NCBI GenBank assembly: GCA_013400975.1
Contig: WBMZ01012795.1
Span: 62,001-126,000 of the forward strand
Direction: 5' to 3'
DNA length: 64,000 nt
Origin: Atrichornis clamosus
Lineage: Eukaryota > Chordata > Aves > Passeriformes > Menuridae
The position numbers were made by a program, and so were the translations under genes. The notes below the pieces were generated by a model that saw nothing but the letters and a program-made list of their open reading frames with translations, was not told the origin of the DNA and ran no database searches. Of the stretch, positions 38,401-51,785 are shown piece by piece. Each line of letters opens with the position of its first letter. Positions within the stretch are counted from its first letter, which is position 1.

Positions 38401-40896
38401 GCTCTCTTACTTCAGCCATACAGTTAGGCAAAGATGTTAGACAAAAGGCTAAGCAGTTAAAATTTAGTGTGAAGCTAATCTTGAAAGTTGAGGACAGGGA
38501 TGTGTGAGATGGAAACAGTCAAATTGGTTTTGGAGGAGGAAGTCTGTAGGGATGAGGAGGTGAGTGTCTAGGAAACAGCAGAAGAGCAAATTGCAGTGAT
38601 CAAAATGGGAGCTGATTGAGAGGGCCCTGAGCATTTCTGTTTTGATATGGTGGAAACGAGCCAGAACATCACCAGGAAAGAAAAGGAGAAAGACTGGGAA
38701 ATGGCTGGATTTATGGCAGAATGAGAGAGGTGTTTAGTCAGAAATGAGGTGACACTGTCATCACAGCAGAAATACTGTCTACAGGAGAGTGGCAGGTGGT
38801 AAAACAGAGGTTGGTTTTATGGCCATTAAACTCAGAGATTTTGGAGGCAGGATGAAACAATGATTCAAGTCTGATTGAAGGAGCTGGTTTATGACTACTC
38901 AGCAGAGGGGTATAGAAAATTACATTAAAGAATATGAAAAGACACTTGTGTGCCTGCCTTCTGTGTTACCAACATCCTGGAAGAATGCTGTAAGCCCTCA
39001 CAGTAACAAAGCCCTGGCCTGTCCCCTTGCCAAAAGTTTTCATAAGATTGAAGTTTCATTTCAGCTGCACGTGGCATGGTTTGGGATCCCCTCCTTATTG
39101 AGGAACACAACATACCATCATATTTTTTCCAAAGCAAATGCATTTTGTATTTCTGGAATGGGTCAAATCCTTTGCAGAGAACTGAACAAAAATAAAGGCC
39201 ATGCAATGCTAAACTTTTTTACAAAAAGTGTTTACAGTCTTGAGAAAGTAAGAAAAGAACATCCTGTTTTATAACACCTAAGCTCATTCGTGGTAAGACA
39301 CTGTGAGCTCAGACATCTTCTTATTATTGAAAGATGTGATGACTTTAGCTTATTCAATATCAAAGGCTTGCTGAAATAAAATATCACTTTCATTCCTTGT
39401 TGGCTTCACTTGTATCCATCTTTCAATTAAAAAGACACATATAAAAATGCACAAAATGTTCTCTATGCTCCTATGCTTTTATGATAATGTAGGTATGTGC
39501 CTAGATGTGTAGATCTACAACTGAGTTTGACCTTACTCAAAATAAAGCAGAGAATTTCAAATTGTCACTTATTTACTGTGTCTCTCCAACAGCTATTCCC
39601 TAGCTCTATGCTTTTGCATAGTTACCATGTATATGCATTTACACCCAAGTAGCAAGGGGAACTTTTTAGAATTTATAGCAGACCTACAAAACACTTTCAT
39701 TTTGGTGAATTTGCCTTGTTTTGAACATGAGAGGGATCCTTCAAAAACCACTAAACCCATTTTGGACAGATCTGTTTAGATTCCTGAGTGCTTTACCAGA
39801 GGGCTCAGTTCAGCTGGAGCGTGCCACTGCATTGTGCCCACAAAAAAAGCAAAGACCTGGTCATAAATGTCACACAAGGCAATGGTAACGAACGAACAAC
39901 TCTTCCCTCTACCTGCCATACAAGCAGTGTTCACACTCGTAGGGCTGAGCATTGTCCTTGACCCAGGCAGACACACGGCATGACCCACTATGCTGTGAGG
40001 TGTTCATTAGGATCCTGTACATTGTGAACTAGAGAGACGCACAGGAAGTCCTGCTGTCCTTCTCATGGGACCAGCACTCTGCCCAGAGGAAGAGCTCTCC
40101 CCTCCTGAAGATACTGCACTCTGTGTCGGTGCTCACTGCCTTCTGCACTGACCTTCACACACCCTGGGAGCACAAATTCTTAAGGGCATGAAGCAATTAA
40201 AACGTGCTGTCTGCTCCTTACAGACTGAGAGGAAACAAACTCATCAGGTTACAGAAAGACCAAAAAAGAGACACATCTGCTCCTGTCATAATCATCTCAT
40301 GGGATGAGCAGCTGGAGGATTCCCAGCTCATAGTTTGGATTGTTAACACAGGGGCACCAGCACATAGCAATTCACAACAGCAGTAGAAAGCCAAAGGAGA
40401 AGCCTGCATTATATAAGCACCAGAGAAACATCTAATTGCATTTATATTCATTATTTTCAACAGTCATGCAAATAAATGATAAAACAAGAAGAGGACCCAT
40501 GGATGCTTCTTGAGTCAGTACAAAGAGGTCAATGGAGTTAGATCGGGAGGAAGTTTATTACCATCAGGCAGAATATTACCATCTGGTGATCAAAAAGAGT
40601 GTGGTCCTAAAATGAACTTAGACTAATGTCATTTATGGGCAAAAAAAGGACATGCGCTATATGGACTCATAAAGAAGTTGTCATTAGGAAGGAAAATTTT
40701 AATTGAGGACCAAAGAGAATGCAATCTACATTATTGTAATGTGAATTATAATTGGCACAAAGACACAAACAAGAGACATTCAACTTGCATTCTGCAGACT
40801 ATTTTCAAAATAGAAATTGCTATAAATTAACAGCTGTTATGTGTAGGTGTCCCAACCTTAGAAAGGCTTAGGGATGCTGTTTAATTTCTTTTCTTA
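35491..40896. other. Long non-coding stretch
   Basis: The block at 37790-37920 looks like conserved non-coding DNA by motif density, but this cannot be shown without alignment. The 127-codon ATG frame at 38891-39274 (plus) is the longest non-repeat ATG frame in the window; it has no homology I know and its length is within chance for 64 kb. A GC-richer block covers about 39770-40170. Confidence 0.35.
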
Positions 40897-41160
40897 AAAA
40901 TCACAGAATCACAGGATAGTTAGGGCTGTAAGAGACCTCTGGAGATCATCCAGTCCAACCTGCTGCCAAGGCAGGGTCACCTGGAGCAAGTGACATGGTA
41001 GTGTGTCACGGTGGGTTTGGAATGTCTCCGGACAGGGAGACTCCACAACCTCCCTGGGCAGCCTGTTCCAGTGCTCTGCCACCCTCAATGTAAAGAAGTT
41101 CTTCCTCATGTTAAGGTGGAACTTCTTGTGTTTTAATTTATGACCGTTACTTGAAGTATG
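40897..41160 (-). mobile_element. CR1 LINE, 3' fragment
   Basis: The plus strand starts AATCACAGAATCACAGGATA, followed by 'gagacctctggagatcatcc' and 'agtccaacctgctgcc', the reversed CR1 3' UTR. It then runs into the reversed ORF2 C-terminus. On the minus strand the frame gives MRKNFFTLRVAEHWNRLPRE then VVESPCPETF, the characteristic end of CR1 ORF2, here still open for about 60 codons. Truncated at about 41160, so only a relic. Confidence 0.95.
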
Positions 41161-44100
41161 TAAAATGTTCTGGTTTTTTGAAACTGAAATCTTTTCAAAT
41201 ATGTATCTGGTGTGACGAAATTTTTAGTTTGAGGGTAGAATTTCTACTAGAGATAAAGAGAGCTGATATCCTGATAATATCCAGTGGATATTTCAAGCAA
41301 GTTTATCAGGGACCTACATTCAATCTTCCCTTCTTCTTGCATTGAAATCTCACTTCTTTTCCACTACTGGTTGTGAAAATATTACTTTTCATATTTATGA
41401 GGAAAAATAATTCTGATACCCTGTAATTTTCACAACACACAGACTTTTTGTATTTCTACACAAAATTGAAATACTTGGAAGAATTTTTTTGCTGGGGATG
41501 CACTGACCACATAAAAAAAGAGGCAATTAGTAGCTGCAAATAACTTGCTAATTAAAAAACATCAGAAATTTTTCAGAAAGGTATGATTGTTCACTGCTTA
41601 CAACTTGAAAACAGTTCTGTTTTTTTTATGGAGTAACTTTCTGGAGTAATTTCTTCAGTTTAACTTCTGATAATAACAAAGGAACTTTAACTGATAGTTA
41701 GAAATGATTTCCAGGAAGGACTCAACTTTTTTCACTGTACAATATAATGTCTTCCAAATACTTATAAATTTCAGATTAGGACTGTGAGCGTGCTTGATCT
41801 TCAGTTGTTTAGCCATTTCTAAGGCTTATTAGTGTATGAAATAAATTATGGAAAACGTTTAGGGAGAGAAAACTAATTTTTACAAATGTATCCACCACAC
41901 GACTATGAGCAATTATGTCTACATTGTAGGTATGAATTAAAAAAACAAGTGTCAGATCTTATATAGGAAATGAAGACGAGAGTATAAGGTATCCTACTGT
42001 AACTATAAAACTGGTGGGTTTCAGGGTTTTCTATTCAGAAGATACAAATGAAGCTGCACAGTTAGTCATACTTCTGAGCAAGACAACTTGGAGAGACAGA
42101 CCATGGTCACACTGCTAAGCAGAAGCGTTGAAGCCTCACGAGTGCTGGTGTAAGCTGTGTTTATTGATGAGCCTTATTCCTGACGCTCCTGAGCCGCAGC
42201 ACCACTACACACGTGTGCCTGTTTCTGTACAGCAGCTCCTCTGACCTCCCCATTGACTTCAAGGTACAGAAACAGGGAATTTTAGTCCCTTTTCCTACAC
42301 GTGAATTCTGTGCTGACTCCAGGCAGAACAAAGCCACTCTCTGAAAAACTTCTGGCTTGATATGAGCTGCCAACAAGCTAGATCTACATTATTGGTTTTC
42401 AAGCAGTTTTGTTGCTTGTTGTGGACCCATCATCAACCAGTTTCCCAAGCTTTGTTATAAAACTATCATTTGGTAGAGTCAAAAGGGCAGTGAAAGTCAA
42501 AATGTAAATTCTGTATGTTTTTTCTTCTAACCACAAAAGCTGTCCTGCTATCATGGAAGAGAAACTGGTTTGTGTTCTGCACCCCACAAACCCCTGTTGA
42601 CTGTAGTTTATCTCCTTGCTATTTTCTCCTTGTTTTCAAACAATTCGATTGATGAATTGTATCACCATATATTTGGGAATTGACATTAATCTGATTTGTC
42701 TGTGAAACTTTTCAGTCCTCCTATTTTTTTGCCTGGTTTAGAACTAAGTCTTAATTTTCTTTTTTCTGTGGGCATGTAATATCTGATCTGCTCTCCTATG
42801 GTTTTCTAAAGGCTGAATGAATTACAGTAAGAGTATCACAGACTCAACCTTCCAGCTTATCTTTTAAATGTCAAGACAATATACAATACAAACTCAATTT
42901 TTTCAAAAGAAATTCAGTACTTTTGTAGTTTTCATTCCTCAGTTCATCTGATTGGAACATAATCCAAAACCAGCTAATGAACCAATTTTGAATAACATTC
43001 CTTTTCCCAGTCCTTTGGTGAACAGCCTTCCTGTCTTGCCCTACAAACTCAACAACAATAAAGAAAGTAAGAGTCTAAGGAATTTGTTCAGTACAGCATC
43101 ATTTTAACCTTAACAATAGAGGGGAGCTACTGCCACAATGCAATGTCTTCATCCTGTGAAAGATCTCAAGTAATTGGATTTTTTTCTCAAAAACAATTTT
43201 ACCCTCTACTGTAGCATTTCTAGGTAAATAATTTCTATGCAACAAAAAGAGTCAATTAGTTCGAAGTAACACTTTCCCCCTAGCATGCAAAATGGCAGTG
43301 CTCTGTTGCATACTGTTGACAAATAAAAAGACACCCACAGGTTCTCTGCATACAAAGTTAAAATACAATACTGAACTGGTGGGAGAAATCATGCCTTTTC
43401 TAGTACACACTGCCACTTCAGCAGTGTTTGTTCAAAAGTCGTTACTAACCTTTGGCATCTCATCTGGGCTACTGAACACTTGCCACTAAGGTTATATTAA
43501 TATCTGAGCAATGGCAGAATGTAAAAAAGTCAAGGAGTCATGACTATGAAACGAAAAAACCAGTCAAAATCTATGGTAGTCATCAGCAAAGTCAGTAGCA
43601 TATTCCAGAATTGTATTAAAAATACTGTATTTAGTGCTATACTGCAAGAAGTAATTTTATGCTGCTATCTTACAGTCAAATTAATCCTTGCACCAATGTA
43701 ACTTCCACCTGTGTTTTTACCTTCTAGCTTAACCTTTCCTTTCACAAGGTGTTTTATTTGTCAAGAGAGAGATGGGATGGAGGAATCAAATCAAATCAAA
43801 TCAAACCAAACAGAAAAAGTCAGCGTTTTTCTTGATGGAGGATTGATCTGTGCAAACAGAGATGTCTACATTGTAGGCCACTAATCTGACCTCACTGTGT
43901 ATGTCTCCCATTGGAGTCAGTGGGAAAAAGTGGCCAAATCTCCTGCAGGGTCCAGCCAAAGCATTTTAGATCCCCTGCCTTTGGATGAGAAGGATGAGAG
44001 CTGCAGCATGCCTGTCACTCTGCAGACCATAAAGAAGTCCAGCCAGCTAGCTCAGAGATAAATGCTCACAGGGTAGATATTTCTGATAAGAGGAATAAAC

Positions 44101-47100
44101 ACTTCCATAAGTCTGACAATTATCTTCTGACCATTTACAAACAAGTGGGAAATATTTCTGAGAAAACATTTGAACATCTTCCCAGAAGAGATGCCAAGCT
44201 CTGGAATGCCCAAAGTAAATAATACTGCTAAAAATGTGGTTTGTTTTGTTTTTCACTTACATTTCCTTGCTCATTCACCTTTGATAGCTCACCATTTGTC
44301 ATTCAAGCCGAATCACAGAAAGCTTTCCTTTTTCACTTCACATCAAGCATGAACGTCTGTTTGAGACCACTCAGCTCACCCGGGCTGCATGAAATGGTTT
44401 TTTTTTTTTTGTACTGCTGTAAAAACTTCCTGAGTCCTGGCTCAGGGAGGTGTGGGGAGAGAAGAGCCTCAGCAAAGCGGCTGTGGCCCTTCCCACGGAG
44501 GGAAGCAGCTCAGAGTCAGGGCGGGCAGAGCCGACAGTGGCAGGAAAGGGAGAACCATCCCTGCCAGCCCCTGGGTGACATTTGACCATGGGGGTCAAGT
44601 CCCTGGGGTGAGGAGTCATGAGATCAGATGTGTCGCTCCAGCTAGGGAAGTGGAGCTGGCATTCTCTCCTTGCTGCCCCATTGAAATGAAGGTAGTTTTC
44701 CTTTCTGCCCAAATGGTTGAAGTTACATTATTTCCTGGGGGAATTTTGGAGTTTTCCTTCTGTGCCCATTAACCTCTTTTCACATTTTGAGACTGTAGCC
44801 CTAGAGCTGAAGAACAGGCTAAAAGCACATCTATCAGGTCTAGATTTTGACTAAAAGTGAGGGTAAATACACATAGTAAATTAAGGGTTTATATCCTGAA
44901 TATGTCACTAAATAAAACCTGACAAGCTAGATCCATGTTTTCCATTGGATGTGAACCAGAAAAGCTGGTCCTGTGGTTTACCTCCCTGATCCTGGAGTCA
45001 AGGTCAGGAAAGTGTTTTTTTATGAATTAGTGTTACCCACTCTTCTCAAATTCTAACCACATTTGTTACCTATTTTCCACAGGAAAAGATTATTACTTCC
45101 TTTCTATCAAGCTGAAGACACTCAGGAGATGCAAAGCACTGCAGCAGCACTTGCAGCTTCAGATAGCCATGGAAACAGGAGGTTGGGATCAGGCTAGAAA
45201 TGTGCCAGGGTAACAACCGAGGTTCTTTGATTTCTCTTTCTGTCCTTGCTTTTTTAGCTTAATGGGTTCAAGAACAGATTCTGGCTGGATCTTAACGCTT
45301 TAAGAATTGTGCATTTATGAACAGAGAAAAAAGTGTTAAAAATATACATGTAAAATCTGTTCTCCATGTAATGAAAAAAAGTCAACCTTCTTTACTAATG
45401 ATGAAAAAGATCCCAGATACTCCTTTTTATGTGACTTGTTGATGTTTATTCAATCTGATGATGCTCAGATATTATAGAAAGATAAAGTTCATTGCAAATT
45501 ACCATTGGTATTATCTAGGGTATACCCAAAAGTCTCACTGCAAGCTCTAACTGCCTTTTACATGAACAACATGCAGCTATGTTTTTGCACATGCAACATC
45601 CCCCGCAACAGCCTTCTGATTTCCAGTGATGAATTTTTCATTTTCTCATTTTTATTTTTAGTATTTTAACTTTTTTTTCAGAGTCAGCACTGACTTGGCA
45701 TTTAACATCTTACTGATGTTTCTTTCAATAATGCTTGTCATATAGTGTCACATATTTACTTTAAAAATGAGTAATATTAAAGGTCTTATTAATTCTTGTC
45801 TATAAAAATTGAATTTTTGAAAACGATCTTGAGAATTTTGTACCTATGATAAAAACAGACTAGGTAGATTGTTACTATAAGTCCTAGAAATTTGACTAAT
45901 AGGAAAAAAAATATAACTTACACCTCAAAAAATGTTTTTGCAAACTCCAGAATCAGTATAAATGTATTTTCTGGCTGCATATGTAAAATGACTCAAAGGT
46001 CAGATGTTTTTTATGAGACTCTGGTTCTTCTGTGATAGCTTTGGATCCTTCTGCTTTTCACCTTTTTTTTAACATGGTTCAAGCTTGTCTACACCTGAGA
46101 TCTAAAATGCACCCACAGAGTGAAAAATGGGAAAAATGCAGCAAGAACGGGCACCTCAGTGAGCTTGAATCTTTTAGAGGTGCAAGTTCCCATATGACAA
46201 GGAGCATTCAGTGACAGAGCAGCTCCTGTGGTACAGAGGGGGTCTGCCTTTGTTGTTTCCCAGGGATGCAACAGAGGCAGAGAAAAAGGACAGGCTTGTG
46301 AACATTTTCCCTGAGACGTACACTGATAGAAAGCTATTAAATTAGTTCTAGCCAAAAACATAAGGAGGAAGGGAGCCTAATGCTATGTTTAAAGCTCTGG
46401 TGATATTTTTCCAGGGCTGAGAACATAAAGCTTTTTTTTTCAGTTTACTCTGAAACTTCTGAGAAGTTGCAAATACTGGCTGATATTTCTTGAATATATA
46501 TTGGGTATATTTCCATGCAGTTTATTCTTGAAGGGAATGCAAATCCTCTACGGACTAGCTATGGAGAAAAAGTGGTGGTGAGGTTTTGAACTATTTGCCC
46601 ATTGTTTCTGAAGTATTCATCTCCTTCAGTGCCTGGGCCAAGTCTTCTGCCATGGCTGCAGATATAAATCTCCAGTGTCACTGGAGCTAGACTGGTGTAT
46701 AAAAGCAGCAAGTGAGAGGAAATAAAGCCTGTCCACTGGAGCTGAAAGTGAGTCTTTTTCTTTCTCCGTGTTTTGTATTTGTAATCTCAGTTCTTAAATT
46801 CAGTGTAACAGAGCACATTACAGAAGGGTCAAGGAAAGATATTTTATGATCTTCGAATAATAAGTAATGAAATAGAGAAAATTACACCTAGAAAAGAGAT
46901 GCTCAAGCTGGAATAGGCAGGTCTTTTTCCAGTAGTCATCTCATTTTTTGACTTGGACATCAATTTATAAAATTCAGAGCAGCATTTTAGTATAGATTGT
47001 AGGATCATTTAAAAAAAAATTAAAGCATATAGGGAACTTCAAAAATAGAAAGACTTTCCCAATATAAAAAGGAGAGACCTTGTAAGATTTCTATCCGCGT

Positions 47101-48939
47101 GTAGCTGTCGCTATGCTGAGTTCTCCTCTGTGGAGCAGAGCCAGGGCTGGTGATGCTGGGAGACCTTGTGGAAAACACGACAGAGGAAAAAGGCCACGCA
47201 CTCCCCATGACTCAGCTCATCTTCCTGCTCTAAGCGTCCTCTTGCTACAGTCACCCTGTTTAATTTTTCATTACTCATAGCAAGAGACATCTGAGATTGC
47301 CAAAAGAAATTTTTAAAAGGTAGATTTTCAAACTAAAAAAACCATATAAACTTAAAAAATATTAGGAATAACAGCAGTCTATTAATAATGTAGAAAGAGA
47401 ATGGTTATTTTAGAGATGAATTCTAGATCTCTCGGAGAGAATAAATGTTACCCACTGTACATCTTCATTGCTCAAGCCATAACATCAGGATAATTTAATA
47501 ACACTTCAGATAATAAATATTAGTTTTTTCCTCAGGAAATGCTAAATAGCACTGTGGAAATAACAAAGGCAGTTAAAACAAAGTCACATAACCCTAGCAA
47601 TCTGTGCTTAACTTCACCATGTTCTCTCTAGAGGTTTTGTCACAGCCACTCTTCTTTGCCTTATCAGTACATTTCCTGTTTGGATAAGGAGCTTCCTGAG
47701 TGTCTTCTTGTCATTCCCGCCTGATCGCACAAGGATGCAGAGAGCCCAGATGCACTGACCACTGAGCCATGTGGACATTTGCTCAGGTGGTAGCAGAAAG
47801 CCCTGCTGAAACTCCAGCACAGGAGCTTTGCCTGTCCCAGAGCTCACCCAGCAGCTGCAGCAGAGTGGAGGACTCAGTGCAGGGCAGTGGTTTTGTCTGG
47901 TGAGGCCATCCTGGGAGCTGACATCTCCAGGCAAACATCATTTTTCATGAGTTAAGGAGTACCAGAAATGCTTTACAGAGTTTATGCACTGGGTAAATAT
48001 GAAAGAGGCTGGGTACAGACCTGAGCAAGATGTGCAAAAATTATAGCATTTGATAACAGATGGCCACTTGAAAGATTTATAAAGCCTCCCCCAGCCTTGA
48101 GAACGGAATTTGAAAAGCACTTATTCAGTTTGAATGGCAAGAAATTCATGGTCCCAGCAGGTTAGGGCTTCAGTTTCTGGGAAGAGGGCTGTCTCCTCCT
48201 TGTTCCTACTATGCAATGGTACTGAGTTTTAGCAAAGTTAATGTGTCATATACCTTGTGGTATCCTTCTTGATTTCATCTGGTTTCTTTGAATCTTTCCT
48301 CTCCCGTTCCTATTCAATTTCTCTCTAGTCTCCAGGGAATTGTTTCATGTTCCCTCCAGGTCCTATGTAGCAGGTCCCTTTGCGCTTTCTGCCTGCATTA
48401 TATTCTCCAGAAATGTTCCTGTAGATGAAGAACTGTCTTGGTTGTATGGATGGGCAGAAACGTTTTGTATTAGCGAAATTAGGGCATATGACCTAGAAGT
48501 GTAATTTTCTGTCCCAGATCTGACCTGTCTTCCTGGCACCAAGTTTAGGATTTTTCACCGCCAATTGAAGCTCACTATTTTGAAAGAAAATTTCTTAGCT
48601 CTCTTCCTATCTACTTTCCATTCCTGCTCTCTTTCTTGCTTTTGGCAATTTCTTTATCCTGCCTGTCACTTACTCTTGTTTCCTGGGTGTTACCTGAATT
48701 CTCCATTCCCATAGCAAGAATATGCAAGAGTCTTCCACACAATGTGTCTAAGACACAGCCTTTCTTACCCATCCATACAACTGAAATTCTTGTCTGGGAT
48801 CTAAGCCGTCACCTCTCGTGCCAAGCTAAAGCAGCCTTTCTAAGTCTCATTCATTCAGAATCATGCTGTACATCTGATTTTCCCAACCTGCAATATTAAC
48901 AATAGCAACCTTGTCTTTACAAATTCACATTAACCCTCT
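41161..48939. other. Long non-coding stretch
   Basis: AT-rich. A GC-richer block at about 44430-44690 follows a T13 run at 44397-44410 and carries overlapping frames on both strands of about 110 codons; it may be an old LTR or a non-coding exon, but no terminal repeats were seen. Smaller GC-richer blocks lie at about 47090-47220 and 47700-47930. The part from about 48200 on becomes pyrimidine-rich and may include the 5' part of the L2-like repeat that follows. Confidence 0.35.
43785..43810 (+). repeat. (ATCAA)n pentanucleotide microsatellite
   Basis: About five units of ATCAA/TCAAA, the last ones degenerating to CCAAA. Confidence 0.85.
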
Positions 48940-49385
48940 AAAATACCAACACCTGCTTTCTTCTCAGCATCTCCTTCTGTGATCTATCACTTCCCACCCT
49001 CTGTACAAGTAAACACTCTTCTGTGGCCCAAATACCAACCTCTCAGCAACCTTTCACATTTTCTAAAACTATTATTTTATTATTTTTCCTAGTCTAGTTC
49101 TTGGAAAAGACTACCCTGAAAAAGTACGTTGTTATTTCCCTTCAGATCCTACTTCAACATTTTCTTTGGCTGTAACACCTACAAAAATTGACAAGTACAC
49201 TGCTCCGGTGCTTGTACCGCTGCAACGCTGATTAATATCATCTCCTGAAGTCCTTCTGCACCTCTATGGACCTGCATTCATTTGGACTTTCAAATTGTAG
49301 ATCCAGTGGGTTAGGAATTTTGACTTTTTTATGTGTTTGTCTGGTACTGCAATGTGTGCTCAGAAAGTAATTGACCCTTGTGTCA
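48940..49385 (+). repeat. Ancient L2-like LINE 3' end
   Basis: In plus orientation the sequence contains a diverged version of a widespread amniote repeat. 'cacctacaaaaattgacaag' is followed by 'cgctgattaatatcatctcc', then 'aattgtagatccagtgggtt', then 'tatgtgtttgtctggtactg'. This parallels the L2-type ending 'agattgtaagctctttggggcagggac...tctgtgtttgtacagc-acctagcacaatg' found in turtles, crocodilians and, in related form, mammals. Module order is preserved but identity is low, so this is an old fossil. The left boundary is uncertain; the pyrimidine-rich sequence back to about 48600 may belong to it. The family assignment is from memory. Confidence 0.5.
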
Positions 49386-50039
49386 GCATCTTATCAATGC
49401 AATTCTAAAAAAGGGCACATTCAGTCCATCCCCCACTTTCAGGGTTTTTTGTTGCAATTAATAGCTGAGCAAGACAACTACTAAAGCAAGAATTGAAATG
49501 GAGTTCTATAGTGCTGCCTTATATTATGTTAAAAAACAAAAGACAGGTTATTTAATTAATCTTCCTACTGCGAAGTAAGATAGGTATACCTAAGGCCAGC
49601 ATTAGAAGTTAATTCTCCAATTGGTCTTAAAGGTTTCCTACAATACCACTTACCCAAATTAGGATATTCTACAATACAGTGCTGAACTATTGTGCCTTCA
49701 TTTCTATTAATATCAAGTTTCATTCTCTGTTTCAGCAAAATTAAGCCAACAGCAACTTTTCCTGTCTCCTTCAATTGGAAAAACAATTCATTTGATTGTG
49801 GTTTTTGCAAAGGGCTTTTTTTAATATATTTAAAAATGGTCTTTGTTCTCACTAAAAGCCATAGATTTTTTTCAGTCTCGCTTTATAGATTACATTCTGC
49901 AGTTCTCTAGTGCTTCTTGTTTTTTCTCTGCTATTTTGCTCTTTTGCTGAATTTGCTGTACAAAGCAGAACTCAATGGTTCCTTACTGACCTAACCAGTA
50001 CCAAATAAATAAGTAAATGAAAGCAACTACTTCCTGTAA
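49386..50039. other. Non-coding spacer between two old LINE relics
   Basis: AT-rich; overlapping short frames on both strands around 49565-49910 have no support. Possibly more LINE-derived sequence too diverged to recognise. Confidence 0.35.
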
Positions 50040-50705
50040 TAACTTATGTATTAATACATCTGGGAATGTAATTAGCCATTTTTAAGGCAGGATCATGTTG
50101 CTAATTTATATTCAGCTCATGATATACAATGCCCCCAGGACCTTTTCTGGCAGAGTTGCTGCTTCACCAGTTATTCCTCATTTTGTATTTGTGCATTTGA
50201 TTTCTCCTTGCTAAGTGTATCACTTTGCACTTGTCTTTATTGAATTTCATCTTATTGATTTCAGGTCCTTCAATTTATCAAGATCATTTTGTATTCTGAT
50301 CCTATCTTTTGAGGTGTCCACAACCCCTGCTAGCCTGGTAGTAAGCTCAGATTTTATAAGCATACAGTCTATTTTATCATACAGACCGTCACTGAAAATA
50401 TTCTACACACTCATATTCAGGACTGACCCCACTAGAAATGCCCTCCCATATTGACAGTGGAACATCCATAACACCTCTTTCTGAAGGGTTTTTCAGCTAG
50501 TCCTGTATCCATTTTAAACCACTATTATCTTGACCATATTTTCCAATAGTCTTGTGAAAATATTGGCTGAGATGGAAAAGAAGCTTTCACAACTGCAATA
50601 CCACATTTGTGCTTTGGTTTGACCTGTTTTCTCATCAAAGAAGGAAATTAGACCAGTCTGAAATTGTTTGGCAAACATCTTTCTAATTTCTGTAGCTATC
50701 ATATT
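50040..50705 (-). mobile_element. Ancient CR1/L3-group LINE fragment (ORF2 region)
   Basis: Read on the plus strand, it matches the reverse complement of old reptile/turtle-type CR1 ORF2 in continuous order: 'acatctgggaatgtaattag', 'cccccaggaccttttctg', 'ttgatttctccttgctaagt', 'ttgaatttcatcttattgat', 'tttatcaagatcattttgta', 'tgaccccactagaaatgccc', 'ctagtcctgtatccatttta' and 'atcaaagaaggaaattag'. This covers about 650 bases of the reverse-transcriptase thumb and C-terminal part. It is far more diverged than the avian CR1 copies elsewhere, implying insertion long before them. Frames are destroyed. Confidence 0.8.
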
Positions 50706-51349
50706 TTGATGCTACATACATCCACAAACAAAGCGCCTCTGGCTCAGTGGAGGGGACAGTTCAATGGGGCTTCTGCTGAAAAGACACTGGAATAGCTTTT
50801 GTGTAAGGGCATAAAACTCTGTCTACCTTCTAGAAAGAAGAAAAAAAAGATAGCTGTAATACATAATTAGAAGGAAAAAAAAATCTGGCAATGTCCCTCT
50901 GCTTGTGAAGTAAAGTTTCAGAAAAAATCACCAACACTTCCCAGTTTGATTGGAATTAATTAGAAAAAAAAAAAAGGAAAGGTCAGAAAATAATCAGAAG
51001 CTGTACTCTATTGCAGCCTGTTGGGAAGAGTGAAAGAATAATTAAGCTATCAGACAGATAAGATGACAAGAGCATTAAAAATTTAAAGAAGTTATAGTGA
51101 AATTAATGCATTTCTGAGATTCCATGCAAAAATTTAGTTTTGTGGAAGGGATAAGAGAAAATGTCCACCTTCTTGATTAGATGTAAAATAGAAAGAATCC
51201 AGGTATTAGACTAAGTGAACTTTAAGAGTTATAAATAAATATTTTGCCATTATAACTAAGCACTTCTGAAAACATACATGGTTACATTGTAATGCATGTG
51301 CTTTTAAAGGGGGATGAAGAGTTAAGCAAAGATAAGTACAAGGAAACTT
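50706..51349. other. Non-coding spacer between two ancient CR1 relics
   Basis: AT-rich with A-runs (A8-A12 near 50840, 50875 and 50965). Nothing recognised. Confidence 0.4.
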
Positions 51350-51785
51350 CCTGATATTTCATGGAGCCACTGAGATGGCCACAAGAAAACCCTCAAGCAG
51401 ATTCACAGAAAATAGTCTTGTCAGGGCCTGGTAGGTCATCCAGAGCATCCCCTGCCTCAGGGCAGGATCTCGATCAGAATCTCTTCTGAGAGACACTACT
51501 CTGACCTCTTTCCAAAACCCTCCCATGCTCGGGTCTCTTTGGGATCCTCCAGCAATCAACTGCTCTGCTTCACCAATTCTAATGTTGTAGAGTTTTTCCT
51601 GAGGAACAGAAAAAACTTGCCTTTCTGTAATTTCAGCCCACTACTTTCAGTCCCGGTCCCAGCAGACTTGAAGAGCAATTTGGGCTGGATACAGCTGCCA
51701 GCCCCTACGGTAGCTGTCAGCACTGTGCCTTTCACCAGCATTCTGTCAGGAGGAGTGCTGAGCGTGGAGTAGGGATAAAACACAT
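51350..51785 (-). mobile_element. Ancient CR1 LINE, 3' fragment
   Basis: The plus strand carries the reversed CR1 3' region of an old subfamily: 'ggtcatccagagcatcccct', 'gcctcagggcaggatctc', 'tctgacctctttccaaaacc', 'gtttttcctgaggaac' and 'ctttctgtaatttcagccca'. These match in order the CR1 blocks 'catccagtccagcccctgcc', 'ctgacctctttttgaaaact' and 'tgcaatttaagcccattgc'. The usual terminal octamer repeat is not evident near 51350. Inactive and old. Confidence 0.72.

Noticed and set aside
38891..39274. 127-codon ATG open frame on the plus strand
   Set aside because: Longest non-repeat ATG frame, but the length fits chance in 64 kb of AT-rich DNA, and no motif, splice site or family is visible.
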